Source: Rheinheimera pleomorphica (GTDB taxonomy: Bacteria > Pseudomonadota > Gammaproteobacteria > Enterobacterales > Alteromonadaceae). Taken from it: a stretch of DNA of 64,000 nucleotides. Shown in pieces: positions 27,274 to 35,458 of this stretch. A model generated the notes under the pieces. The model was not told the DNA's origin, ran no database searches, and saw only the letters and a program-made list of their open reading frames with translations. The stretch lies in NCBI RefSeq assembly GCF_011634895.1, contig NZ_SIRR01000025.1:211802-275801 (forward strand), in the 5' to 3' direction. The translations under genes and the position numbers were made by a program. The first letter of the stretch is position 1. Every line of letters starts with the position of its first letter.

Positions 27274-27999
27274 TTAAGGCGCAATCTGGTAAATCACCTT
27301 TACCGATTTTTCCAGACTGATATGTTTTGGCAACACTAACATGCCGCTGCTTTCGGCCATATCGGCTTTACGCAGCATGCCATAGCTGACAGCGGCGCCG
27401 CTAAAGCCAAAGTCGCCGGCCAGCGAGCCCCAGTCAGCGGTGTCACTGATGGCAAATACTGAGCTGATTTTTACCCCCTGCACCGCCGCCAGCTGCTGCG
27501 CCCGTTGCCGGGCATTTTCGCCAGCCAGCTGGCTTAATTTAAGCTCGTGCTGCTCACGCTTACTGCTGTCAAAGCTGGCTTGAATATTAAAGATCTGCGG
27601 CTGTTTAAACAGGTAATCCATAATGGCAGCATAGTTGGTCAGCTGTTTTAGCGTTAGCGTTACCGGCTGGCTGGCTTCATAGCCGGTAATGGTTCTGTCA
27701 TTATAGTCTTTGTACAGTGCGCTTTTATTTAGCTGAGCCGCTTCAATATCCGCCTCGGTCAGCCCCTGCGTTTGCAAAAACTGCAACAACTGCCGGCTTT
27801 GCTGATATACCGCATTAGTGGCGGCATCGGCTGTTGCCGCGGTGTGGCGGATCACCAGCTGCAACCGGGCTTCATCCGGTGCGACCTCAAGTTTGGCGAC
27901 ACCGGTAACATTGATAAACGGAAAATCCGGCAACGGGCTGGCCTGTATGGCGCCGCTAAACGCCAATGCCAGTGCGCTGGTTATCAGAGAAAATTTCAT
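27274..27999 (-). CDS. SIMPL (DUF541) secreted protein
   Basis: 241 residues with a signal peptide (MKFSLITSALALAFSGAIQA). SIMPL/DUF541 domain: PFINVTGVAKLEVAPDEARLQLVIRH, then TGYEASQPVTLTLKQLTNYAAIMDYL. E. coli YggE is the best known relative and is linked to oxidative stress. Periplasmic. Function not established. AGGAGCAC before the ATG. Single gene. Confidence 0.88.
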   Translation of the reverse strand: MKFSLITSALALAFSGAIQASPLPDFPFINVTGVAKLEVAPDEARLQLVIRHTAATADAATNAVYQQSRQLLQFLQTQGLTEADIEAAQLNKSALYKDYNDRTITGYEASQPVTLTLKQLTNYAAIMDYLFKQPQIFNIQASFDSSKREQHELKLSQLAGENARQRAQQLAAVQGVKISSVFAISDTADWGSLAGDFGFSGAAVSYGMLRKADMAESSGMLVLPKHISLEKSVKVIYQIAP

Positions 28000-28128
28000 G
28001 CTGTGCTCCTTTAGTGTATTACGCGCATTACAACAAAAGCGGCGCGGTTAAATTGTCATTATTTGTAGCGTTGTATTTCAGGCGGTTTTCGCCTTACACT
28101 GCCTTTTTTCTGCTTTTAAGGAAACCTT

Positions 28129-29973
28129 ATGTCTGTGCGCCTGTTATGCCTGAGCGCGGCTCTGCTGTATGGCAATTCTGCCTTTGCTGCCACTGATGCC
28201 TATACCTATGCAAATTACGATGCGGTTAAGGTAAGCCATCTGCATCTGGATTTAGCGGTTAACTTTACACAAAAGAGTTTAACCGGCTTTGCTGACCTGA
28301 AACTTAACTGGCAGCAGCAGGCTACTGGCCAAAATGACGTCTATCTGGATACACGCGATCTGCTGATTGAGCGTATTTATGCCAAACGCGCTGATGGCCA
28401 GTGGCAAAAAGTGCCCTTTAGCTTAAGCCAGCGTGATGCGGTGCTGGGCAGCAAACTAAGTGTCAGCCCGGGTTTTCAGGCTGACACCCTGCGTATTTAC
28501 TACAGCTCTACCGAACAAGCCTCTGGTTTGCAATGGCTAACGCCGGAGCAAACCGCCGGTAAAACCACGCCCTTTATGTTTAGCCAGAACCAGGCTATTC
28601 ACGCCCGTAGCTGGATCCCAATTCAGGACACGCCGGCTGTGCGTATGACGTACAGCGCCCGCATTCAGACACCAGACAATTTGCTCAGCGTGATGAGCGC
28701 CCCTAACGACCCGGCCACAGCGCGCGATGGTGATTATCAGTTTTATATGCCGCAGGCTATACCGGCCTATTTAATTGCTATTGCCGCCGGCGATTTGCAA
28801 TTTAAAGCCATGAGCGAGCAAACCGGCGTTTATGCCGAGCCTTATATTCTGCAGGCCTCGGCAGAAGAATTTGCCAGCACCCAGGCAATGATTGATGCCA
28901 CCGAACAGCTGTACGGCGATTACCGCTGGGGCCGCTATGATTTGCTGATCCTGCCGCCAAGCTTTCCGTTTGGTGGCATGGAAAACCCGGTGCTGAGCTT
29001 TATTACCCCCACTGTTGTGGCTGGTGATGGCAGCCTGGTAAACCTGATTGCTCACGAGCTGGCGCATTCCTGGTCGGGTAACCTGGTAACCAACGCCAGC
29101 TGGCGCGACTTATGGCTGAATGAAGGTTTTACTTCTTATGTCGAAAACCGCATTATGGAGCAGGTATTTGGTACCGACCGTGCCGTGATGGAGCAAGCAT
29201 TATCGGTGCAGGGCTTAAAAGATGAACTTACAGAGCTAAGTGCCAATGACAGCATTTTGCATATCGATTTACAAGGCCGCGACCCGGACGATGCCTTTAG
29301 CGGCGTGCCTTACACCAAGGGCCAGCTGTTTTTAATGTATCTGGAGCAAAAGTTCGGCCGCGATAAGTTCGACCCTTTTGTTAAACAATACTTTGACGAT
29401 CATGCCTTTCAAAGCCTGGATACCGCCGCCTTTATTAACTATCTTGACCGGCAGCTGCTGCAAAAATACCCCGGCATAGTGTCATTGGACGAGGTTAATC
29501 GCTGGATTTACCAACCCGGCTTACCCGAGGGTACGCCGCAGCCACAATCTGATGCGTTTAATCAGGTACAACAGCAAGCCAGTAGCTGGTTAAGCGGCGC
29601 AGCGACCTTAGATAGCCTGCCAACCAGCAACTGGACAGTGCATGAATGGCTGTATTTTATTAATAATTTACCGCTTAGCATTACGCCAGAGCAGCTGGCC
29701 GAACTGGATGCCGGCTTTAACCTGACGCAGTCAACTAACAGCGAAATTGCCCACGCCTGGTATTTGCTGGCACTGAAAACCGGTTATCAGGAAATCGCAG
29801 CGCCGCTGGAGCAATATCTGATTAACATCGGCCGGCGTAAGCTGATTATTCCGCTGTATAAGCAATTAGCCAGCACACCGGAAGGCCTGGCCTTTGCCCG
29901 TGCCGTTTATGAAAAAGCCCGCCCGGGTTACCACCCGCTGGCGCAGGGCAGCGTTGACGCCTTACTACGCTAG
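28129..29973 (+). CDS. M1-family zinc aminopeptidase, secreted (LTA4-hydrolase type)
   Basis: 614 residues with a signal peptide ([16 protein letters not shown]). The N-terminal beta-sandwich is followed by the exopeptidase motif GGMEN (282-286), the zinc site HELAH (309-313) plus Glu332 in [10 protein letters not shown], and the C-terminal HEAT-like helical domain. This is the leukotriene-A4-hydrolase-type cold-adapted aminopeptidase found in marine gammaproteobacteria. It would remove N-terminal residues from peptides in the periplasm or outside. It ends at its own intrinsic terminator. Confidence 0.94.
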   Translation: MSVRLLCLSAALLYGNSAFAATDAYTYANYDAVKVSHLHLDLAVNFTQKSLTGFADLKLNWQQQATGQNDVYLDTRDLLIERIYAKRADGQWQKVPFSLSQRDAVLGSKLSVSPGFQADTLRIYYSSTEQASGLQWLTPEQTAGKTTPFMFSQNQAIHARSWIPIQDTPAVRMTYSARIQTPDNLLSVMSAPNDPATARDGDYQFYMPQAIPAYLIAIAAGDLQFKAMSEQTGVYAEPYILQASAEEFASTQAMIDATEQLYGDYRWGRYDLLILPPSFPFGGMENPVLSFITPTVVAGDGSLVNLIAHELAHSWSGNLVTNASWRDLWLNEGFTSYVENRIMEQVFGTDRAVMEQALSVQGLKDELTELSANDSILHIDLQGRDPDDAFSGVPYTKGQLFLMYLEQKFGRDKFDPFVKQYFDDHAFQSLDTAAFINYLDRQLLQKYPGIVSLDEVNRWIYQPGLPEGTPQPQSDAFNQVQQQASSWLSGAATLDSLPTSNWTVHEWLYFINNLPLSITPEQLAELDAGFNLTQSTNSEIAHAWYLLALKTGYQEIAAPLEQYLINIGRRKLIIPLYKQLASTPEGLAFARAVYEKARPGYHPLAQGSVDALLR

Positions 29974-29993
29974 CCTAAAATGCACTGATCTAA

Positions 29994-30032
29994 AGCCTGT
30001 TGGCAGCGTAAAGGCTGGTAACAGGCTTTTTT
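29994..30032 (+). terminator. Intrinsic terminator after the M1 aminopeptidase
   Basis: AGCCTGTT (29994-30001) and AACAGGCT (30020-30027) pair around an 18-nt loop, followed by TTTTTTA, 21 nt after the stop codon. Confidence 0.85.
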
Positions 30033-30043
30033 ATGAGTAAGCA

Positions 30044-30388
30044 ATGCAAAAACTGTTTTATGACGGCAGTTGCCGTTTATGCCAGCGTGAAATCAACTGG
30101 CTGGCGCCTAAACTAACTCCGCATTTAGAGCTTGTAGATATCAGTAATGAGGGCTTTAGCGGTTTTGCCGGTGTGACTAAACAGGCCATGATGCAGCGCA
30201 TTCATCTGTGGCAGCATGATCATTTTTTAATTGGCATTGACGCAACATTACACTACTGGCATCTGGCCGGCCATACCTGGTTAGTCGCCTTTTTGCGCCT
30301 GCCGCCCTGCTACTGGCTGGCACAAAAAGCCTATGCTTATTGGGCAGCAAAACGCACTAACTGTACTAATGGCGATTGCACACTTTAA
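30044..30388 (+). CDS. DCC1-like thiol-disulfide oxidoreductase (DUF393)
   Basis: 114 residues. It begins MQKLFYDGSCRLCQREINWL with the CxxC pair after FYDG, the hallmark of DCC family proteins, and has AFLRLPPCYWLAQKAYAYWA near the end. These thioredoxin-like proteins are predicted redox enzymes; substrates are unknown. First gene of a tight three-gene plus-strand operon (gaps of 2 nt and a one-base overlap). The ATG lies only 11 nt after the upstream terminator's T-run, so a promoter within or before the terminator is needed. Confidence 0.87.
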   Translation: MQKLFYDGSCRLCQREINWLAPKLTPHLELVDISNEGFSGFAGVTKQAMMQRIHLWQHDHFLIGIDATLHYWHLAGHTWLVAFLRLPPCYWLAQKAYAYWAAKRTNCTNGDCTL

Positions 30389-30390
30389 CC

Positions 30391-30720
30391 ATGCGCCGGC
30401 GAACCTTAACCAGACAAAGCGCAGCCACTGATGCGCAGATTTTACGCTTGCATAGCGCGATGGCAGATAAGTTACTGGCGCAGCCAGAGCTGGTAACACA
30501 GGTATTGCAGACGCTGGAGCAACGTTATCAGGCCGGTATAGTGCGCCATAGCAGCTATATTCACTGGTACAGTATTCTGGATTGTATAAACCAGCCTGAA
30601 TTGTTTAAAGCCGCACTGCTTGATAGCGGCGAACGCATGTGCAAGCTGCGCCGGCGCACGGTGTTAGTCGGTGTGTTAACCGAACAGGAGCGCCAGGCTA
30701 TTTTAATGGAGGGCTTATAA
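30391..30720 (+). CDS. Unrecognised small basic protein in the DCC-DUF3429 operon
   Basis: 109 residues, no signal peptide or membrane helix. The start MRRRTLTRQSAATDAQILRLH is strongly basic, then helical (AMADKLLAQPELVTQVLQTLEQRYQAG) and ends TVLVGVLTEQERQAIL. ATG at 30391 is 2 nt after the DCC stop; it has no clear Shine-Dalgarno, so translation is probably coupled. Its stop overlaps the next ATG (TAATG). No family recognised; coupling suggests it works with the DCC or DUF3429 product. Confidence 0.6.
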   Translation: MRRRTLTRQSAATDAQILRLHSAMADKLLAQPELVTQVLQTLEQRYQAGIVRHSSYIHWYSILDCINQPELFKAALLDSGERMCKLRRRTVLVGVLTEQERQAILMEGL

Positions 30721-31163
30721 TGTCACGCTTGTCTGTACTGGGTTATGCCGGCCTCATTCCTTTTATTGCCCTGCCGTTGTTGTACCTGCAACCGTTTTAT
30801 CTCAGTGCAGCAGAAATACCTGAGCTGTACAGCCTGTATAGTGCGCTTATTCTGGGGTTTATGGCCGGCGTATTCTGGCCTGTGCTGCACACTAACAGCA
30901 GCGCAAAAACCGGCCGTTTAGCCATAGCAGCGGTAAGCTTTCCGGTACTGAGTTTTATCGCCTTTTTTACTGCCAGCGAGTACTTTTTACCCGCTCAGGC
31001 GTGTTTATTTATACTGCTGCGCTTAGCCGAGTACCGGCTGGGCATTAACCGTCAGTACAGCATCAGCTACCGCGCCCTGCGTAACCAGCTGACGCTGATC
31101 GTCAGCGCCAGCCATCTGTTGCTGTATTGGCTTATTCAAAATCCGGCCTTTGCCGGCGGTTAA
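30720..31163 (+). CDS. DUF3429 membrane protein
   Basis: 147 residues with four to five transmembrane helices (about 5-24, 42-62, 72-92, 97-108, 122-142). It begins MSRLSVLGYAGLIPFIALPLLYL and contains SALILGFMAGVFWPVL, matching DUF3429. Function unknown. Start overlaps the previous stop by one base. Last gene of the operon; the next region is accessory DNA. Confidence 0.8.
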   Translation: MSRLSVLGYAGLIPFIALPLLYLQPFYLSAAEIPELYSLYSALILGFMAGVFWPVLHTNSSAKTGRLAIAAVSFPVLSFIAFFTASEYFLPAQACLFILLRLAEYRLGINRQYSISYRALRNQLTLIVSASHLLLYWLIQNPAFAGG

Positions 31164-31580
31164 AACCGGCTTTACCACCCAGGCATATCCGTCCAACACG
31201 GGTAACAGCCTTTGTCGATTTTTTGCAGCGGTATCAGCAACTGGTTTAACGACGCTAACAAGCACTGAGCAGCAAACACCGGATAGGCACCAGAAAGGCA
31301 TCAAAGCGCGCAACCAAGACTGGAACACCTGTAAATTAATTGTTCCCTAAAATAATAAATTCCATTAGCATTCGTTATACCCAAAATTAAGCGAACCAGG
31401 CCGTTCAACAGGCGTTTAGCCGTCACTGAACAACATGCCGGATAAAACGCTAAAGCGTTAAGCCTCAAATGGTATCCCGATGGAATTCTTAGAATCATAC
31501 GACGCTATAAGTCAACGTGACCTGGAAAAAGTAAAGGGTGAAGTTTCTGGGACGCGCTAACGCGCGCCCCAAATTGAAGC
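31164..31580. other. Gene-free junction with integron-like core sites and remnants
   Basis: No convincing gene in about 440 bp. Seven-base strings resembling attC R' cores occur at 31374-31380 (GTTATAC), 31457-31463 (GTTAAGC, a full GTTRRRY match) and 31581-31587 (GTTATAC). AACGCT-AA-AGCGTT is a perfect dyad at 31446-31459, and GCGCTAACGCGC is a local palindrome near 31557. A 26-codon reading frame at 31480-31560 (starts MEFLESYDAISQRD) may be the tail of a lost cassette gene. Read as eroded integron cassette debris; low certainty. Confidence 0.4.
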
Positions 31581-31602
31581 GTTATACGCCACGGAAAGGT
31601 CA

Positions 31603-32112
31603 GTGAAAAAAGTCAAAATCCTATCCATCTCAGCAATTGTACTAATCATCATTGGACTACTGATTCCTGAGAACATGATTATTCCGGTAAAAAATGCCAC
31701 AGCCAAAGATTGGAACCACAAAACTTTTTGGTTTGAGCCTTGGGGTAGCTCTGGCGTTCATAAAGGAATAGATATATTCGGAAAAAAAGGCACGCCTGTA
31801 CTTTCATCAACTAAAGGGGTTGTTGTTTATACCGGCACTATGGGCAAAGGCGGCAATGTGGTTGCTGTTTTGGGACCTAAATGGCGCATACACTACTACG
31901 CACATCTAGAAAGTATTTCTGTCTCGGGTGGCGCATTGCTCTGGTCTGGTGCTGTAATTGGTACGCTAGGTGACTCAGGTAATGCTCTTGGTAAACCACC
32001 CCATATTCACTATTCAATTTTTTCACTTATTCCTATACCTTGGTTAATAACAACTGAAACACAGGGTTGGAAAAAAATGTTCTTCCTAAATCCACATGAG
32101 AAATTAAAGTAA
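31603..32112 (+). CDS. M23 (LytM) peptidase, membrane-anchored, cassette-borne
   Basis: 169 residues from GTG 31603 (GGAAAGG upstream). One N-terminal anchor helix (VKILSISAIVLIIIGLLIP), then an M23 domain: WGSSGVHKGIDIFGKKGTPV (the HxxxD zinc site), VVYTGTMGKGGNVVAVLG, IHYYAHLESI, GDSGNALGKPPHIHYSI (the HxH site). All zinc ligands are present. Such enzymes cut Gly or D-Ala-containing peptidoglycan cross-links. The gene is AT-richer than its flanks and fills an integron cassette, so it was probably acquired. Confidence 0.88.
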   Translation: MKKVKILSISAIVLIIIGLLIPENMIIPVKNATAKDWNHKTFWFEPWGSSGVHKGIDIFGKKGTPVLSSTKGVVVYTGTMGKGGNVVAVLGPKWRIHYYAHLESISVSGGALLWSGAVIGTLGDSGNALGKPPHIHYSIFSLIPIPWLITTETQGWKKMFFLNPHEKLK

Positions 32113-32117
32113 GTGGC

Positions 32118-32216
32118 GTATAACAGACCAACGCAATCGGACGCATTTTCGCTGGCTGGCGTCGCTGTGCTCTGTATTTTAGCCAGCTCAATGCGCCGTT
32201 GGTTGGGGCGTTGAGT
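32118..32216 (+). repeat. attC recombination site
   Basis: 99 bp with the paired boxes of an attC: R'' GTATAAC (32118-32124), outer arm ACCAACG (32127-32133) pairing with CGTTGGT (32197-32203), inner arm GCTGGCT (32151-32157) pairing with AGCCAGC (32181-32187), and R' core GTTGAGT (32210-32216). Unpaired bases between arms give the asymmetric hairpin that integron integrases recognise. Confidence 0.72.
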
Positions 32217-32239
32217 AAGAACAGAGTCAAAATGGAATA

Positions 32240-32554
32240 GTGTCTAAAATGACATTTAACAATGCGATGAAAATACTTGATTCGGCTTATTCAAGTGACA
32301 AGCGCTCACTGAACAAGCTATTTAGGGATGCCGTTAAAAAAGAGTACGATACAAAGTTATCCGTAAAAGATGCATCACTATACGTAGACAATTATTACAA
32401 AATACTGGACGAGTGCTACCAGATAGTCATTGGGCAATTTAATGACAAAGCCAAACCCGATTTTGACGCTCTTGTGTTCTATAAATATCCTGAAATTTGC
32501 CAAGAATTGAAGAGCAAATGGATACAAAGGTTGTACTTTTCAGTCTTTCGGTAA
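32240..32554 (+). CDS. Hypothetical protein in the cassette island
   Basis: 104 residues from GTG 32240 (an ATG at 32249 is an alternative start). Acidic/basic mixed, helical (NAMKILDSAYSSDKRSLNKLFRDAVKKEYDTK...YVDNYYKILDECYQIVIGQFNDKAKPDFDALVFYKYP). No signal peptide, membrane helix or family recognised. AT-rich. It starts 24 nt after the attC core, as cassette genes do, but no matching attC (ACTCAAC-type) follows it. Confidence 0.6.
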   Translation: MSKMTFNNAMKILDSAYSSDKRSLNKLFRDAVKKEYDTKLSVKDASLYVDNYYKILDECYQIVIGQFNDKAKPDFDALVFYKYPEICQELKSKWIQRLYFSVFR

Positions 32555-32681
32555 AGCCCCTCTATGGGCATCATACATAGGTAACAAGCTGAATACACAT
32601 AACACTTCCACCAAGCCGACATCAGGCCGCGATGCGACCTTCCCTGGCTGAGCTTGGCGTGGTGTAACCAAGGAGAATTCG

Positions 32682-33335
32682 ATGAAAGTTTGGCTTTTGT
32701 TCTTGCTCACTGCGTTAATGCCAGTACATGCGAACCCCCTTTATACCGAAGTGCCCGATTCGCCTGAACCGACAAAGATTTACTTAATCTATCTGCATGG
32801 GCGAATCATTGAGAATTTTGGGCCTCGCCCTACCGATCCGCGTTTTGGGCTATATGATTACCCCGCGATACTCGAGACACTTTCATCCCGGGGGGCTGTA
32901 GTCATTTCGGCACAGCGCCCAGCTAAAACCGATATCAATCAATATGCCGGCATTGTTGTCTCTCAAATTGAAAAGTTGATCGAACGCGGCGTTTCGCCCG
33001 ACAATATCGTTGTCGTCGGCTTTTCAAAAGGCGGCGGCATTGCAACACGCGTATCCAGTTTTCTACGCCGGCCACAAGTTCGCTTCGTCCTGCTCGCTGC
33101 TTGCCCTGGTGGCTCTGCTGCGCCACACATTAGTCTGACGGGCCAGGTTCTTTCGGTTTATGAGGAAAGCGATACACTAGCTGCCAGTTGCAAGCCTCTG
33201 GCAGAGCAGTCGGAGCAACTGCGATCATTCAAGGAGATCAAAATCTCCACCGGCAAATTGCATGGCGCGTTTTACATGCCGCTTCCGGTTTGGACTAATC
33301 CAGTACTGGATTGGGTGCAAGGCGTCGGAGGCTAA
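32682..33335 (+). CDS. Secreted alpha/beta hydrolase (dienelactone-hydrolase-like fold)
   Basis: 217 residues with a signal peptide (MKVWLLFLLTALMPVHA). The nucleophile elbow is VVVGFSKGGGIATRVSSFL (G-F-S-K-G). LYLHGRIIENFG-like IYLIYLHGRI lies early and LHGAFYMPLPVW near the end supplies a likely catalytic His. Substrate unknown. Canonical AAGGAG precedes the ATG by 8 nt. The upstream gap (32555-32681) contains inverted arms CCAAGC (32611) and GCTTGG (32652), an attC-like but not core-matched structure. Confidence 0.78.
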   Translation: MKVWLLFLLTALMPVHANPLYTEVPDSPEPTKIYLIYLHGRIIENFGPRPTDPRFGLYDYPAILETLSSRGAVVISAQRPAKTDINQYAGIVVSQIEKLIERGVSPDNIVVVGFSKGGGIATRVSSFLRRPQVRFVLLAACPGGSAAPHISLTGQVLSVYEESDTLAASCKPLAEQSEQLRSFKEIKISTGKLHGAFYMPLPVWTNPVLDWVQGVGG

Positions 33336-33389
33336 CACTGTATTCAAACCGAAACTGCTGCGCAGGGCGGGTTAATGCAGCGGTTAAAT
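33330..33389 (+). repeat. Candidate short attC-like site
   Basis: Spans 60 bp, a classical short attC length. It starts GGCTAAC (overlapping the hydrolase stop), has arms AACCG-AAA-CTGC (33347-33358) facing GCAG-CGGTT (33377-33385), with three bulged A, and ends in GTTAAAT (33383-33389), a full GTTRRRY match. R'' is only partly complementary to R', and no reciprocal 5' core was found, so this is a candidate only. Confidence 0.4.
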
Positions 33390-33423
33390 ATCCAGAGAAG
33401 TACTCAGACATTAAGGTGGTTTA

Positions 33424-34041
33424 GTGAAAAAGATGTTTTTAGCGTCATCTTTCGTGGATGTAGCAGATTTATTCGTGAAGTTCGCCGATGAAAAATGTGC
33501 AGGAAAAACGGTCACATTCATACCAACGGCGAGCCTTGTCGAAGAGGTAAAGTTTTATGTGGATGCTGGCAAAAAGGCCCTTGAAGAACGCGGGCTAATT
33601 GTTGACGAGCTTGAAATTTCGACGGCCACAAAAGAAAAAATAGTAAGTACAATTCAAAAAAATGATTACGTCTATATTACTGGCGGTAACACTTTCTTTT
33701 TGCTTCAAGAGCTGAAAAGAACAGGTGCGGATAAATTAATATCAGAACACATAAACTCAGGAAAAATGTACATTGGAGAGTCTGCCGGTTCCATTGTGCT
33801 TTCGTGCGATATTGAGTATGTAAAAGACATGGATGATTTCACTGCCGCGCCGAATATTGGTACATTTTCAGCATTAAACATGATTGATTTTTATCCGGTT
33901 CCTCATCATACAAACTTTCCATTCAAAGAGGCAGTTCAGAGCATCATCTCTCGTTATGAAGGAAAACTCGATCTTTGCCCAATTAGCAACACTGAAGCCA
34001 TAGTAGTACGCGGCAATAAATTTGAAGTTTGGGCTGGCTAA
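33424..34041 (+). CDS. Peptidase S51 / dipeptidase E-like protein
   Basis: 205 residues from GTG 33424 (AAGGTGG upstream; an ATG lies 9 nt in). It has the class-I-glutamine-amidotransferase-like fold with the serine nucleophile in MYIGESAGSIVLS and a His in FYPVPHHTNFP, matching the PepE/S51 family of Asp-specific dipeptidases. Cytoplasmic. AT-rich like the other genes of this island. No attC follows; the conserved dinF gene begins 62 nt later. Confidence 0.83.
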   Translation: MKKMFLASSFVDVADLFVKFADEKCAGKTVTFIPTASLVEEVKFYVDAGKKALEERGLIVDELEISTATKEKIVSTIQKNDYVYITGGNTFFLLQELKRTGADKLISEHINSGKMYIGESAGSIVLSCDIEYVKDMDDFTAAPNIGTFSALNMIDFYPVPHHTNFPFKEAVQSIISRYEGKLDLCPISNTEAIVVRGNKFEVWAG

Positions 34042-34103
34042 TTGGCTTAGCCCGCTTGTGTTAGTATGGCCGGCCTTAGTCACTGTTTGATGATAATTAC
34101 GTT

Positions 34104-35423
34104 TTGCTAAATTTTTTCCCGCCCAAGCAACAGCAGGTGCTGGCTATTGCCCTGCCGATGATTGCGTCTAACCTGACCATACCACTGCTGTCACTGGTAG
34201 ACACCGCCGTGGTGGGCCATCTTGAACACCCCTGGTACTTAGGCGGCGTCGCACTGGGCAGCAGCCTTATCAGCCTGCTGTTTTTACTGCTGGGCTTTTT
34301 ACGCATGAGCACCACCGGCCTAACGGCGCAGGCTTATGGTGCTGACAACAAAACAGCGATAAGAAACAGTCTGTTACAAGCCGGCCTGATTGCGTTGTTT
34401 TTAGCCTTAGTACTGTTGTTGCACCGTCCGTTTATTATGCCACTAGTTAATGTGTACAGTGATGCGGGCAGCGAAGTACTTGAGCAAGCCGGTATTTATT
34501 TTCATATCCGCATCTGGAGCGCGCCGGCCGCATTGCTGAATATGGTGCTGCTGGGCTGGTTTTTAGGGATGCACAATGCCCGCTACCCGATGTGGTTACT
34601 GCTGTGTAACCAAAGCCTGAACATAGTGCTGGACTTAGTTTTTGTGCTGGGTTTTGACTGGCAGGTGGCCGGTGTCGCGGCTGCCTCTGTGATAGCCGAC
34701 TACAGCTCCCTGCTGCTTGGCCTGTATTTGCTGCGCCGCTTATGGCGGGCCCAGCAGCTTGGCAGTGTAAACTGGCTGCAGCTGCGACAGCTAAGCGGCT
34801 ATGGCCGGCTGTTTGCGCTAAACCGCGATATTTTTATCCGCAGCCTGTGCCTGCAGCTGGTATTTGCATTTATTGCCTTTCGTGGTGCAGCTTTAGGCGA
34901 TACCATCGTGGCGGCGAATGCTGTACTGCTAAGCTTTTTAATGCTGGTATCTTACGCGCTGGATGGTTTTGCCTATGCCGCCGAAGCAATGACCGGCAAA
35001 GCCGTCGGGGCCAAAGATCAGCGCGATTTGCAACGGTTATTTGCCATACTGGCACAATGGGGCCTGGTATTAGGCATGCTGTTTTGCCTGCTGTTCTGGC
35101 TTGGCGGGCCGGCGTTGATTACGCTCCTAACCTCCATTGAGGCAGTGCAAATTACTGCCGCCGACTACCTGCCCTGGCTAATTGCCCTACCCTTACTGGC
35201 GGTATGGAGCTATCTGCTGGATGGCATTTATATTGGTGCAACTAAAGCCCGTGCCATGCGTAACGCTATGCTGGTGTCATTTGCCGGCTTTGTGCTGTGT
35301 TATGCCACTTTGCACAGCCTGGGCAACCATGCATTATGGCTGGCACTAAGCCTGTTTATGCTACTGCGCGGCCTGACACTGGCCTGGCCCCTATACCGCC
35401 GTGGTACGGCGGTATTATTCTAG
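34104..35423 (+). CDS. dinF: MATE-family efflux transporter, DinF type
   Basis: 439 residues, 12 hydrophobic helices. It starts at TTG 34104, which keeps the family N-terminus (QQVLAIALPMIASNLTIPLLSLVDTAVVGHLEHPWYLGGVALG) nearly superimposable on E. coli DinF. It exports cationic compounds with H+ or Na+. In E. coli dinF follows lexA in the SOS regulon; here it is alone after the accessory island, and no LexA box was identified. The internal ATG at 34158 would cut helix 1. Confidence 0.9.
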   Translation: MLNFFPPKQQQVLAIALPMIASNLTIPLLSLVDTAVVGHLEHPWYLGGVALGSSLISLLFLLLGFLRMSTTGLTAQAYGADNKTAIRNSLLQAGLIALFLALVLLLHRPFIMPLVNVYSDAGSEVLEQAGIYFHIRIWSAPAALLNMVLLGWFLGMHNARYPMWLLLCNQSLNIVLDLVFVLGFDWQVAGVAAASVIADYSSLLLGLYLLRRLWRAQQLGSVNWLQLRQLSGYGRLFALNRDIFIRSLCLQLVFAFIAFRGAALGDTIVAANAVLLSFLMLVSYALDGFAYAAEAMTGKAVGAKDQRDLQRLFAILAQWGLVLGMLFCLLFWLGGPALITLLTSIEAVQITAADYLPWLIALPLLAVWSYLLDGIYIGATKARAMRNAMLVSFAGFVLCYATLHSLGNHALWLALSLFMLLRGLTLAWPLYRRGTAVLF

Positions 35424-35458
35424 TAAAGAGCAGCGCCGGGGCCGCCAGTGGCCCGCAA

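Larger units (their letters stand above)
31581..32216 (+). mobile_element. Solitary integron gene cassette carrying an M23 peptidase
   Basis: The unit opens with the core G|TTATAC (31581-31587). Its own attC begins with GTATAAC (32118-32124), the exact reverse complement of that core, which is the reciprocity expected when a cassette circularises. The attC ends at the next core G|TTGAGT (32210-32216, fits GTTRRRY). The cassette proper is 31582-32210, 629 bp, with one plus-strand gene. No integrase or attI is in the window. Confidence 0.72.

Noticed and set aside
32555..32681. attC between the 104-residue gene and the hydrolase
   Set aside because: Arms CCAAGC/GCTTGG exist, but there is no GTTRRRY core and no reciprocal ACTCAAC-type box, so it is not listed as a site.
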